Positions 8,197 to 16,304 of a stretch of 64,000 nt of DNA are shown piece by piece. Made by a program: the position numbers and the translations under genes. Source of the DNA: Coriobacteriales bacterium (GTDB taxonomy: Bacteria; Actinomycetota; Coriobacteriia; Coriobacteriales; UBA8131); contig JAITDU010000023.1 in NCBI GenBank assembly GCA_031282405.1, forward strand, positions 16,227-80,226, given 5' to 3'. Every line of letters starts with the position of its first letter. The first letter of the stretch is position 1. The notes under the pieces are model-generated. The model worked only from the letters and a program-made list of their open reading frames with translations. It did no database searches and was not told where the DNA came from.

Positions 8197-8750
8197 CTAC
8201 AGCTCCGTACTGCGTTCTTTACCCTTTTCTTTCTTGTCTGCTGGATTCAGTATGCTGTCCACGTTACGCTTGATTACCCCGTACTCATGAGCCTGCTTCC
8301 TCAGCGTGGCGTACTTCGCTTTGAGGGTGTCCCTGCACTCAGTGAGCTTGGCGTGTTCGGTTCGCAGAGCGGCGAGGCTTGGCAGCCTGCCGCCGTCTGG
8401 CCGCAGCTTCTTCAATGCCCGCACAGCAGCCTCGTGCAGTATCAAAGCACTTTCGTGTTCGCGACGGTAAGCGTCCCTGTCCTTTGCCGCCCGCAATCCT
8501 TCGGCGGCGGGCTTGGTGGCGCGGTAGGTCTCGATGTGTTTTATCAGCACGGCCATGTCGGTGAGGCGCTTGTCTGCGGACTTGAGCGTTGCTGCGGCCC
8601 CATCGAAAGTGGCAGCGACCTCTGCGGACTTGGCTTCCAAGTCGGCGAAGTGCAAAAGGCTGTTCTCCGTGAGGAAGTTCAGCGTCTTGGCGGCTTCTTT
8701 GAGGTTGGCTATCTTTGCCCAAAGACCCCGCCGACCCCAAGAGGTGGATA
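8197..8750 (-). pseudogene. Relaxase/mobilisation nuclease, C-terminal remnant
   Basis: About 185 residues, starting near LWAKIANLKEAAKTLNFL and ending ILNPADKKEKGKERSTEL, match the helical C-terminal region of MobA/MobL-type relaxases of mobilisable transposons. The nuclease domain with its tyrosine and histidine triad is missing; the frame upstream runs into unrelated sequence near 8750, where a recombinase fragment on the other strand begins. The protein is highly charged and helical. It could not process DNA. Confidence 0.6.
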
Positions 8751-8866
8751 GTCGATGAGGTTGCCGCTGCCATCGTTCAAAAGATTTATGCCCTTTGCAT
8801 CGACGGACTGGCGGCATCAAGGATAGCCAGTTGGCTTTTTGCGCACAACATCCCTCATTCTACATT
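8715..8866 (+). pseudogene. Large serine recombinase, internal fragment
   Basis: The plus frame reads KDPADPKRWIVDEVAAAIVQ then KIYALCIDGLAASRIASWL, which matches the start of the recombinase domain in large serine recombinases (DPxxWxIDEEAAxVVxxIFxLC). Only about 50 residues remain; catalytic and zinc-ribbon domains are absent. It abuts the truncated relaxase, so the two mark the collapsed remains of an integrative element. Confidence 0.6.
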
Positions 8867-8895
8867 TGTTGAACATTCTTGCATACAGCAAAAAA

Positions 8896-9282
8896 TCACT
8901 TTGCTGACTCAGGCGGCTTTTCAGGTAAAATCTCAAGCCAGCAACCGTCAGGATCCGTAATAAAATAGATGCCCATATCGTAATTTTCATAGACGATGCA
9001 ACCCATATCCTCATGCAGCGCATGGGCCTCGTCAAAGTCAGAAACAGCAAAGGCAAGATGGGTGTCTTCGCTGCCGTTGTCATAGGGTTTGTTGCGCCCT
9101 TTATTCCATGTAAGCTCAAGCTCAAAGTCCGTGGTGTCGTTAGCAAGAAAAGCGATCTTCCAGCTGCTGTCTGCGGGGCCTACCTCGCGCACCGGCTCAA
9201 GCCCAAGGGCCTTTTTGTAAAACGCCAGCGAGGCGTCCATGTCGAGAACGTGCAGATTCTCATGTATCATTCGTGCTTTCAT
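8896..9282 (-). CDS. VOC-family protein, lactoylglutathione lyase-like
   Basis: A 128-residue single-module vicinal-oxygen-chelate protein. Metal-ligand positions expected for glyoxalase I are visible: His in MIHENLHVLDMD near residue 8, Glu in FELELTWN, His in EDTHLAFAV and Glu near the end in GCWLEILPEK. That complete set favours a real lactoylglutathione-lyase-type enzyme that detoxifies methylglyoxal adducts, though many VOC proteins of this length act on other substrates. ATG at 9282 has AGAGG upstream. It stands alone, between recombinase debris and an XRE regulator gene on the same strand. Confidence 0.75.
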   Translation of the reverse strand: MKARMIHENLHVLDMDASLAFYKKALGLEPVREVGPADSSWKIAFLANDTTDFELELTWNKGRNKPYDNGSEDTHLAFAVSDFDEAHALHEDMGCIVYENYDMGIYFITDPDGCWLEILPEKPPESAK

Positions 9283-9371
9283 TCAAGCCTCTTTCACCTT
9301 TTGCTCCTACAGATTTGTGTTATCTGGCCTGCAAAATTTGTGTTCAGACTAATGCTACCGCATTTTATCCG

Positions 9372-10373
9372 CTATTGCATTAATTCCTCTTGAGACAGCT
9401 GCCTTTTTCTGCGGTACCAGTTGCGGATAGAATGGGCCGCCCATTCGTAGAGGGGAATCGTCAGAAAGATAATCCACGCGGGGTGCGGCTGGTCATTTGC
9501 GCACATCCACAAAAACCAACAGGCTGTCAGCAGCGGGTAGATGCCAAAAAAGATATCAGAGGCTTTGTGCTTGACGATACCATGAACGATAATATAGTAG
9601 AGGGGAATGCTAAAAAAGACGAAGAGGCCTATCACCCAGGCATCATAGATAAAGCCGACAAGGAGATAGACGCAGGTTACCAGTACCGGGAAGGGGAACT
9701 TCAACCAGGCGCTGGTACGTCGCCATCCGCCTTCATGCCAATCCCATTCATCTGTCTTTCCGTGAGCATCTTCCTTCTCGACATGGATACCGTCGGCAAA
9801 ACTTACGTGCACTTTCTCGCCGTCGCCCTCTACATGGATGCCGTCTTTCCAGTTTATGTGCACCTTGTCTTTGCCGTCATCGACGTGGATGCCGTCTTTG
9901 AAGCTGACGTGCACTTTCTCGCCGTTACTACAGCAGGTTCGTCCGTCGTCTGGCTCCTCGCTGGCTTGTTTGTCTGCCTGCTCGTCAGGCTGGGGCGCTC
10001 CGTGTTGATTGTCTGCCTGCTCATTGGCTTGCTCATTGACCCGCGCCGCATCGTATTGCTGGTCGGTCGGTCGGCTTGTCAGCGTATCAACCCGCGCCGC
10101 ACTGTGTTGCTCACTGTTGTGCCTGTCTGCTCGATCCTGCTGTTCAAACTCCACATCATCCTTGATGCTGACGTCTACATAGAGCAAGTCGTCTAACGAC
10201 ACCCCATACAGCTCGGCCAAAGCGATGAGGTTGTCGGTATCGGGAGAAGACTCCGAACGTTCCCACTTGGACACCGCCTGGCGCGTAACGCCCAGCTTGT
10301 CAGCCAGGGCCTCCTGTGAAAGCCCACGCTCGCGACGGCGCGTGGCGAGCCTTTCGGCAATATCTACATTCAT
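9372..10373 (-). CDS. XRE-family regulator with internal repeats and membrane segments
   Basis: A 333-residue protein. Residues 1-65 are a Cro/CI helix-turn-helix (LSQEALADKLGVTRQAVSKW). A Gln/Asp/Glu-rich linker follows to about residue 150. Then come three near-identical 16-17 residue units, EKVHVSFKDGIHVDDG, DKVHINWKDGIHVEGD and EKVHVSFADGIHVEKE. The C-terminal 100 residues hold three or four hydrophobic segments (VLVTCVYLLVGFIYDAWVIG and others). The layout suggests a DNA-binding protein tethered to the membrane, able to sense an envelope signal; that is inference. Two copies of TTCCAAAGGAA upstream may be its own operators. ATG at 10373. Confidence 0.75.
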   Translation of the reverse strand: MNVDIAERLATRRRERGLSQEALADKLGVTRQAVSKWERSESSPDTDNLIALAELYGVSLDDLLYVDVSIKDDVEFEQQDRADRHNSEQHSAARVDTLTSRPTDQQYDAARVNEQANEQADNQHGAPQPDEQADKQASEEPDDGRTCCSNGEKVHVSFKDGIHVDDGKDKVHINWKDGIHVEGDGEKVHVSFADGIHVEKEDAHGKTDEWDWHEGGWRRTSAWLKFPFPVLVTCVYLLVGFIYDAWVIGLFVFFSIPLYYIIVHGIVKHKASDIFFGIYPLLTACWFLWMCANDQPHPAWIIFLTIPLYEWAAHSIRNWYRRKRQLSQEELMQ

Positions 10374-10417
10374 GGTTATCTCCTCGTATTCCTGATATTC
10401 CTGAACCTACGCGTTGT

Positions 10418-10507
10418 TTCCAAAGGAACCGAGTCTAAAAAGCTGGGTCTTTTATGGTCTGACCAACTTGCGTCAGCACTTCACGTAAGTTATTGCTTCC
10501 AAAGGAA
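10418..10507. promoter_or_regulatory. Two palindromic TTCCAAAGGAA sites upstream of the XRE gene
   Basis: The 11-bp near-palindrome TTCCAAAGGAA occurs at 10418-10428 and again at 10497-10507, 45 and 124 bp before the XRE start codon. Flanking bases (TTG/C before, C after) are also shared. The position fits operator sites for autoregulation. Confidence 0.4.
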
Positions 10508-11016
10508 CTGGATCCTTAGGTGATCTGCCGCTCTGAATCAACTATAGCAGCAAAGCCTACTTTACGGTTGCGCAAGGCCAAATGCCAGCTATTCCAGTTG
10601 GAATTTTACGCAACTTTTGGTTGCGAGTGGGCAATAGGGTCTGTGCTGGGGAGTTGATTCTTGCTGAGGAACTGGTATTCGGGCTTCGCCTACGAGCGAA
10701 GAATGCTATTCCAGAAAGGATGCTTGTTTCCCATCGTTTATGGGTGACAAAAGTGAGTTTAGCGGACTATTTAAACCGTAAGTGTGGTAATGAGAATCAC
10801 ATAGATACCCCCAGAAGTTTGCCTGTCAAGGGTTGACAATCATACCGTCCTTTTGTCATGTTCGTTCCCTTGTCATGTTTGTCACTGTCCCTTGTCACCC
10901 TGCAGTCCAGTTGGTTCGCAAACCCAGCCACCCGTGCTTTGCTGTAGGCGAAGCATAAAATGTTAGAATTGGCGATACTACTAAGTTGATTCAGAGTCCA
11001 GGGAGGCAGGTGCGCT
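10508..11016. other. Intergenic stretch upstream of the alcohol dehydrogenase
   Basis: An 84-codon plus-strand frame at 10582-10836 has no ribosome site and no recognisable motif, so I do not call it. Apart from the REP-like repeats at 10834-10898 and an imperfect hairpin GCTTTGC/GCGAAGC near 10938, I see nothing. Confidence 0.3.
10834..10898. repeat. Short direct repeats TTGTCATGTT, REP-like
   Basis: TTGTCATGTT occurs at 10853-10862 and 10870-10879, with a third partial TTGTCA at 10892 and TTGACA at 10834. Read on the minus strand they resemble degenerate forms of the TGACACAAGGGGACGG family elsewhere in the window. Confidence 0.35.
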
Positions 11017-12108
11017 ATGCGGATCAAGGCGGCTATCGTCAAAGAGCCGGACGGAGCATTTTTGATAGAGGAGCTCGAGCTGGACAAACCGCAGCCGGGC
11101 GAGCTGCTGGTGCGCTTGGAGGCCGTGGGAATCTGCGCGACCGACGCGGCCGCCCGTGCACAACATGTCCCAACGCCTTTGCCGGCGGTTCTTGGTCATG
11201 AGGGCGCTGGAATAGTTGAAGCTATTGGCGCTGGAGTGAGCGGCTTTGCACTTGGCGACCGCATCTGCCTGACGTTTAGCTCATGCGGTAGCTGCGAATT
11301 CTGTCTTGATGCTAAACCCTGGCGCTGCGAGCAATCGGGGCGATTGAATTTTGGCGGTGCTTGTCTTGATGGTTCACATCGCCTGCATTATGGCGACAGT
11401 GAAGTGTCGGCTTTCTTTGGCCAGGGATCCTTTGCCACGCATGCCGTTGTAAACTTCCTCAGCGCGGTGCGCGTCGGCAATGATGTTCCGCCAGAAGTCG
11501 CAGCGCCGTTGGGCTGTGGTGTCCAAACCGGAGCAGGCACGATTCTCAACGTGCTCAAAGTCACTCCGGGAACATCGATCTCTGTCATCGGTATGGGCAC
11601 GGTGGGCATGAGCGCAGTGATGGCCGCGCGCCTCGCCGGAGCCAGGCCAATCATCGCTGTGGGCGGCAATGCTAAAACCTTGGAATTGGCCGCCGAGCTG
11701 GGCGCCACGCATGCGATTAATCGCCGCGAAACGGCAGACATAGCAGCGGCAATCCGCATGATTACCGACAAGGGCACACATTTTACGCTGGACAGCTCTG
11801 GCAACGCTGCGCTGATAACAGCTGCGCTGCACGGACTGCGCCCAAACGGCACCCTGGCCTTAGTCGCGCCCTGCGAGGACCTGCACCTTGATGTTTTCTC
11901 CGACCTGATAGACTACACACGACGCATCGTAGGCGTGATGGAAGGAGCCTCGAACCCCAAATTGTTCATTCCACTGCTGCTGGACTACTACAAAGCGGGA
12001 TTGCTGCCCTTAGACCGCATCATCACAACCTATCCCTTTGAAGATATCGAACAAGCCTTTGTCGACTCTCAAGAGGGAAACGTCATCAAAGCTGTGTTGA
12101 AAATGTGA
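11017..12108 (+). CDS. Zinc-dependent alcohol dehydrogenase (MDR family)
   Basis: A 363-residue medium-chain dehydrogenase of the aryl/benzyl-alcohol dehydrogenase type. Catalytic zinc ligands are visible as Cys in GICATDAAAR (near residue 40), His in LGHEGAGIVE (near 64) and Cys in PLGCGVQTGAG (near 168). The structural zinc loop is CGSCEFCLDAKPWRC with the usual C-x2-C-x2-C-x7-C spacing. The nucleotide-binding turn is VIGMGTVGMSAV. It should oxidise an alcohol or reduce an aldehyde with NAD(P). ATG at 11017 has GGGAGG upstream. It converges on the flavoprotein gene; no partner shows its substrate. Confidence 0.85.
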   Translation: MRIKAAIVKEPDGAFLIEELELDKPQPGELLVRLEAVGICATDAAARAQHVPTPLPAVLGHEGAGIVEAIGAGVSGFALGDRICLTFSSCGSCEFCLDAKPWRCEQSGRLNFGGACLDGSHRLHYGDSEVSAFFGQGSFATHAVVNFLSAVRVGNDVPPEVAAPLGCGVQTGAGTILNVLKVTPGTSISVIGMGTVGMSAVMAARLAGARPIIAVGGNAKTLELAAELGATHAINRRETADIAAAIRMITDKGTHFTLDSSGNAALITAALHGLRPNGTLALVAPCEDLHLDVFSDLIDYTRRIVGVMEGASNPKLFIPLLLDYYKAGLLPLDRIITTYPFEDIEQAFVDSQEGNVIKAVLKM

Positions 12109-12255
12109 GCGGGCAGAGGACTGCGCCTTATGCCTGGCGGGCGCAAGGCGCTCGGTAGTGGCTCGTGCAAACGCACGCCTCAAAGCCGGGTGTGAGCCTG
12201 GCGAGCGTAAGGCTCGCGATGTCTCTCTCACCCTAATAAAGCTATTATACTAGCA

Positions 12256-13896
12256 TTATGTTTTGAGCTTGTTGGGTGCCCATTCCGAGTTGGCACTGGA
12301 CTTACCGGCCAGATAGCCATGGAAGAGAGCGTAGGCGTTGCAGAGGCCGGGGATAGCCATCTGGTAGCCGCTACCCAGGCGCCAACCAACGGTGTTGCCG
12401 GCGGCGAAGAGGCCGGGAATCGGCTGCCAGTCCTTGTCCAGAACCTCCATCTTGTCATTGCACTTGACACCACTGGAGGTACAGTAAAAGAAGGCCTCGG
12501 ACTTTACGGCCACATAGGGCGGATCATCAATGGGGTCGAGGTACTTGGGCAGCTTGCCCCAATCCCGGTCGAAGCCGGCCGCGCAGTTGGCGTTGTACCT
12601 CTCCACCGTCTGCACCAGGGTCTCGGGATCTACGCCAATCTTGACAGCCAGCTCCGCGATACTGTTTGCCTCATGCCACTCCGAGGTTTGCTTGACTTTT
12701 TCGTGCCAGACCGCAAGGTCGGCATTGAAGGGCAAGGTGATGGGCATGGTAAAGTCATTGGTCGGCCGAATCTGCCAGTAGTAGTTGCTGCCTTCGGGCA
12801 GCTCGGCCAAAAGGTGGGTGTGCGCAAGCCAGGAGACAGATTCGTTTTGGAAGCGTCGGCCGCTCGCATCCACGGCCAGGTAGGGCCACCAGTTGTAGCC
12901 GGTGCTGAACCAGGACTGGTACGAGGGGTCGATTTCCTCCATTGCAGCACCCGCCCAGCAAAGCATCTTATGGCCTTGGCCGTCGTCCATGGGCTCGGTG
13001 GCGGTAATCGGTGTCTTGTCGCTGATTCGGGCATTGTACCAGCCATAACGCTTGGCAAAGCGAGCCAGGAAAGGTGGCGCGAAATGCGCCATCATCGCGT
13101 CGTTAGCACCGTAGGAACCGCTGCACACAACCACACCTTTGCTGGCACTATAGTGTATGTGCCGGCCAGATTCGTCGCTGGCGATCAGGCCCGTGACCCG
13201 TCCGTCCGCATCCTGAGTGAGCACGCGGGCAGTGGTGTTAAAGTGCATCTGACAACCGTGGCTTTTTAGCCAGTTGTGCATCATAAAGTTGAAGTCCTCC
13301 AGACTGTCGCGGCCGCTGGGGTCAAAATTGACGTGGCTGTTCAAGGACTGCAACAGCTCCCGCTGGCGATCTGGATAAGGCGTCTGCACGGAGACGCGCG
13401 CCGGGAAGCCAGCCGGCTCCAGCACTTGCTCCACTAATTCATCAAGCACAGCGCCGCTATAAAACACCCATTGACTGAGCAGACTGAGGTCGCAACGGGC
13501 GGCCAGTTGATTAAAGACTGTCTGGATGACCTGATATTCATCCTGGCGAGGCTGGCCTTGCTCCAACTGGAAGCGAGAGTTAACGAAGCCGATACCGCTA
13601 CCGCCGATGTGCGCCGTGCTATTGCGCTCCAACACAATGACCGATGCGCCCTCCAGAATAGCACTATAGGCGGCGAACTCTCCGGCCAGCGCAGAACCGA
13701 CGATGATGACATCGGCCTGATAGGCGGCCGCGCAGTCCTCGGGCTTGAGGTCTGGCGGCTTTCCCAGCCAGTCGGTAGCAGTGGGGGGTACTGGATCGCC
13801 AGCACTGGCATCGTCTACAGTAGGCGGAGTCGGGCGGGTGGTTGCCGCAATTTGGGGCACATCCAGGTCAACGTGGGTGTCTGCGTTAGCGCTCAT
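12256..13896 (-). CDS. FAD-dependent fumarate-reductase-type flavoprotein
   Basis: A 546-residue flavoprotein of the succinate dehydrogenase/fumarate reductase/3-ketosteroid dehydrogenase superfamily. The FAD site is ADVIIVGSALAGEFAAYSAI followed by VIVLERNS near residue 90; the turn reads GSALAG rather than the common GxGxxG. The C-terminal FAD motif is GLFAAGNTVGWRLGSGYQMA. There is no Tat or Sec signal and no haem or FMN-binding domain, so it probably works in the cytoplasm with an electron donor encoded elsewhere. Coriobacteriia carry many such paralogues acting on diverse enoates; this one's substrate is unknown. ATG at 13896. Confidence 0.8.
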   Translation of the reverse strand: MSANADTHVDLDVPQIAATTRPTPPTVDDASAGDPVPPTATDWLGKPPDLKPEDCAAAYQADVIIVGSALAGEFAAYSAILEGASVIVLERNSTAHIGGSGIGFVNSRFQLEQGQPRQDEYQVIQTVFNQLAARCDLSLLSQWVFYSGAVLDELVEQVLEPAGFPARVSVQTPYPDRQRELLQSLNSHVNFDPSGRDSLEDFNFMMHNWLKSHGCQMHFNTTARVLTQDADGRVTGLIASDESGRHIHYSASKGVVVCSGSYGANDAMMAHFAPPFLARFAKRYGWYNARISDKTPITATEPMDDGQGHKMLCWAGAAMEEIDPSYQSWFSTGYNWWPYLAVDASGRRFQNESVSWLAHTHLLAELPEGSNYYWQIRPTNDFTMPITLPFNADLAVWHEKVKQTSEWHEANSIAELAVKIGVDPETLVQTVERYNANCAAGFDRDWGKLPKYLDPIDDPPYVAVKSEAFFYCTSSGVKCNDKMEVLDKDWQPIPGLFAAGNTVGWRLGSGYQMAIPGLCNAYALFHGYLAGKSSANSEWAPNKLKT

Positions 13897-14434
13897 GGCG
13901 AATCTCCCTTCTCAACGGTGGTGCGGCTGCGTTTTGGTACGGCTACATCTTAGTGTGGCTACGTCTTGTCCCACTTCGTCAATTTTGCACACCATTTTTG
14001 CGCTACCACCTCAAGTCCAGATAATTCTCATCGGAGGAAGAACATCTGCTGGCTTTATCTGCTGGCTTTGAGACATGTGTCGCGCCAACGTAAAGTTTTG
14101 GTGTAAAGACGTGGTGTAAAGCCATGGTGAAAAGTCGATGTAATTGTACCATTGTCGCAACAGCAAAGAGGCAGCAAGGGCGGCCTTTTGTCACCTTTAT
14201 TCCGTTGGCGTTTCTTTGCGTTGTTGGCCTCAATGGCTATACTTGATTGTGACCATTCTGTCGAACTAATGCCCATAACGGCAAGAGAGGCGCTGCTGGG
14301 TATTCCTGCATAGCATAAATACCTTTTAAGAGGTCGCCATAGTTCGCCCGTACCAATGGGAAGCGTCGAATCTTCTTTAACGGACAGCTCTGAATGCCTG
14401 CGCAGACGGCTTCGCCGAGCCAAAATTGCGCCGC
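13897..14434. other. Long intergenic stretch, left part
   Basis: No gene is supported. The stretch holds the flavoprotein upstream region, a 13-bp tandem duplication (ATCTGCTGGCTTT, 14044-14069) and short repeats of TGGTGTAAAG near 14098-14125. Minus-strand frames exist but lack recognisable domains and overlap the structured region to the right. Confidence 0.4.
14044..14069. repeat. Perfect 13-bp tandem duplication ATCTGCTGGCTTT
   Basis: Two adjoining copies at 14044-14056 and 14057-14069. It lies upstream of the flavoprotein gene, in non-coding sequence. Confidence 0.8.
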
Positions 14435-14699
14435 GATACAAGATTGGGGCGGCCCCTCATGTTCTGCGCTTGTTGTATCCGGCATCGGCACGGCTGCGCC
14501 ATTGATGACCCCTGTGGCGACCTCACAGGGGAGCAGTTGAAGTGAGAGGCGAAGTACGCCAGGAACAACTGCGGCTAGACAAACAGAACTGATATCGCCA
14601 CGCGCCCAAACAGACCTGGGCAGAATTGACTCGAAATCTGACGTACTCCCCGGGGTCCCCGCGAAACCCGAAGGAGCGATGCGACTGAGTTTCGTGGGG
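14435..14699. ncRNA. Candidate structured RNA (strand unknown)
   Basis: Five complementary pairs can be drawn in order: GATACAA 14435 with TTGTATC 14473; CCCCTGTG 14509 with CACAGGGG 14524 (7-base loop); GCAGTTG 14533 with CAACTGC 14566, enclosing a GGCG/CGCC hairpin at 14548-14560; GCCC 14604 with GGGC 14618; and CCCCGCGAAAC 14657 with GTTTCGTGGGG 14689, an 11-bp stem with one G-U pair. Longer-range pairing of AGTACG (14554) with CGTACT (14642) is an alternative. A 166-codon minus-strand frame crosses the region but looks like no protein I know. It could be a regulatory leader, an independent RNA or an intron fragment; I could not match it to RNase P, tmRNA, SRP RNA or a cobalamin riboswitch. 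Confidence 0.4.
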
Positions 14700-14760
14700 T
14701 GGGAAGCTATAAATCGGCACCCTTCTATGCGCAACACAAAGCATTTCGCTAATCTGTTGG

Positions 14761-14790
14761 CTGAATGGAGCTTTTTTCGTCTAAATGGAG
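14761..14790 (+). promoter_or_regulatory. Direct repeat CTRAATGGAG spaced 20 bp, possible AraC sites
   Basis: CTGAATGGAG at 14761-14770 and CTAAATGGAG at 14781-14790 lie two helical turns apart, as AraC-type activators bind. They are about 180 bp upstream of the transporter operon that encodes an AraC protein. A later AAGTTA/TAACTT inverted repeat near 14824 may also matter. Confidence 0.45.
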
Positions 14791-14966
14791 TTGCAAAGCT
14801 TAAATCTATAAAGTAAGCTCATGAAGTTAGAGTACTTTAACTTTAGAAGGCTCCCCTTGCGCTGCCGTCGTATGCTGCGCACTTTGGCATACTTAAACCG
14901 GATGTCACCGCATTTTAGCGCGGGAGGAAAATCAGATACCGCACCAAGCAGATTGGAAGAGAGCGC

Positions 14967-15560
14967 ATGCAGAAGTCAGATAAACGCCTTAATGCCAAAG
15001 ACCTTATCAACATTGGGCTTTTTACAGCAATTTATTTTGTGATCATGTTTGCGGTCGCGTGTCTCGGCTACATACCAATATTCATGCCCGCGCTGGCGGC
15101 ACTTTGCCCGTTGGTGGGAGGTATTCCCTTCATGTTGTTGCTCACCAAGGTGCGCAAGTTCGGCGCAATGCTGATTATGATTGTGATCCTTGGAATTTTC
15201 TACCTGGTCCTGGGTACGTCTCCGTGGACCTTGCCTCTTGGCATCGTAACGGGATTAATCGCTGAACTCATCGTCAGAGCTGGCAATTATCAAAGTGCGA
15301 AGAGAGCCGTGATCGCCTACGGTGTATGGTGCATCGCCATCTTCGGCAACTTTGTACCAACTTTCTTTATGCGCGACGCCTATTACGAAAGAATGGTGAG
15401 CGGCGGATATGGCCTTGAGTACGCGGATGCGTACATGAGTTATCTGCCAGATTGGATCGCCCCGATTCTTATTGTTGCCTGCTTCGTATTTGGCTGCCTG
15501 GGCGCACTTCTGGGACGCGCAGCCCTCAAAAAGCACTTTATCCGTGCCGGAATAGTTTGA
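14967..15560 (+). CDS. ECF transporter S component, MptD family
   Basis: A 197-residue integral membrane protein with about six hydrophobic segments (for example NIGLFTAIYFVIMFAVACLG near residues 13-32 and GAMLIMIVILGIFYLVLG). It matches the MptD family of substrate-binding S components of energy-coupling-factor transporters; it would bind the unknown substrate in the membrane and dock on the T component. ATG at 14967 has GGAAGAGAG upstream. It is the first gene of a tightly overlapped operon whose next genes encode the T protein and double ATPase. The presence of an AraC regulator and IrtAB/YbtPQ-like ABC pair suggests an iron-chelate or related compound, by inference. Confidence 0.8.
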   Translation: MQKSDKRLNAKDLINIGLFTAIYFVIMFAVACLGYIPIFMPALAALCPLVGGIPFMLLLTKVRKFGAMLIMIVILGIFYLVLGTSPWTLPLGIVTGLIAELIVRAGNYQSAKRAVIAYGVWCIAIFGNFVPTFFMRDAYYERMVSGGYGLEYADAYMSYLPDWIAPILIVACFVFGCLGALLGRAALKKHFIRAGIV

Positions 15561-16294
15561 TGAGGATGGAACTTCTGCGCGGAGGATATGCGGAGCAGAC
15601 CCTGCGCCTTGACCCCCGTATAAAGATGCTCATGGTTGTCACCGTAAGTGTGATTCTCACCGCCGGGGGTTATGGCGGACTGATGACTTATATACGCCCA
15701 GCATTGGCAGTCCTGCCCCTGCTGTTACTGCTTCTCTCCAAACGCTGGGCTGCGTCATTGCTCTACATACTCTGTTTTGGGTTGGCCTATTTTGGAGAAT
15801 ACTTCTTGCTCTCGCGCACCTATGGCGTTGTAAACTTCATATTATTGGCGAGCTTCAGCCTGTTCACCCGATTCATGCCGGGACTGATGATGGGCTATTT
15901 TCTCGTTTCAACTACTACCGTCAGTGAGTTCATGGCTGCCATGCGCAGGATGCATGTAACGGAGAAAATCGCCATTCCTTTGTCGGTAATGTTCCGTTTC
16001 TTCCCTACTGTACGAGAAGAATACTCCGCCATCGGTGACGCGATGCGAATGAGAGGTGTGGTTTTGGCAGGAGGCAAACCGCTGAAGATGCTGGAATACC
16101 GTTTTGTCCCAATGATGATCTGCTCCCTGAAGATTGGCGAAGAACTTTCAACGGCAGCACTGACACGGGGACTTGGCGCACCGGTGAAGCGCACGAATAT
16201 ATGCTCGATCGGCTTTCGCGCCCAGGATATTGTCCTTCTGCTGTTGTGCCTCGCAAGCCTTGGCGTCTACATACAGTGGCTGTTTGTACACTAG
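15560..16294 (+). CDS. ECF transporter T component (EcfT-type)
   Basis: A 244-residue membrane protein. It has several hydrophobic spans (PALAVLPLLLLLL, VVNFILLASFSLFTRFMPGL) and the cytoplasmic coupling helices typical of T components, with AMRMRGV near residue 165 and TRGLGAP near 205, which contact the ATPases. Its role is to link the S component to ATP hydrolysis. The start ATG at 15560 overlaps the preceding stop codon by one base (TGATG), a mark of translational coupling; ATG at 15566 is an alternative. It is second in the operon. Confidence 0.85.
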   Translation: MRMELLRGGYAEQTLRLDPRIKMLMVVTVSVILTAGGYGGLMTYIRPALAVLPLLLLLLSKRWAASLLYILCFGLAYFGEYFLLSRTYGVVNFILLASFSLFTRFMPGLMMGYFLVSTTTVSEFMAAMRRMHVTEKIAIPLSVMFRFFPTVREEYSAIGDAMRMRGVVLAGGKPLKMLEYRFVPMMICSLKIGEELSTAALTRGLGAPVKRTNICSIGFRAQDIVLLLLCLASLGVYIQWLFVH

Positions 16295-16304
16295 GGAGAC
16301 AGCG

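Noticed and set aside
10582..10836. An 84-codon plus-strand frame before the alcohol dehydrogenase
   Set aside because: No ribosome site or motif; ends in repeat-like sequence. Left as uncalled.
12319..13269. A 316-codon plus-strand frame opposite the flavoprotein
   Set aside because: It mirrors the flavoprotein codons; the minus-strand frame has clear FAD motifs and this one has none.
14640..14710. Possible cobalamin riboswitch before the ECF operon
   Set aside because: A GGGAAGC string is present but the conserved core sequences and order are not.
14237..14737. A 166-codon minus-strand open frame across the structured region
   Set aside because: No ribosome site, no recognisable domain, and its sequence is explained as well by the base-paired segments. 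Several other frames in the same stretch are also open.
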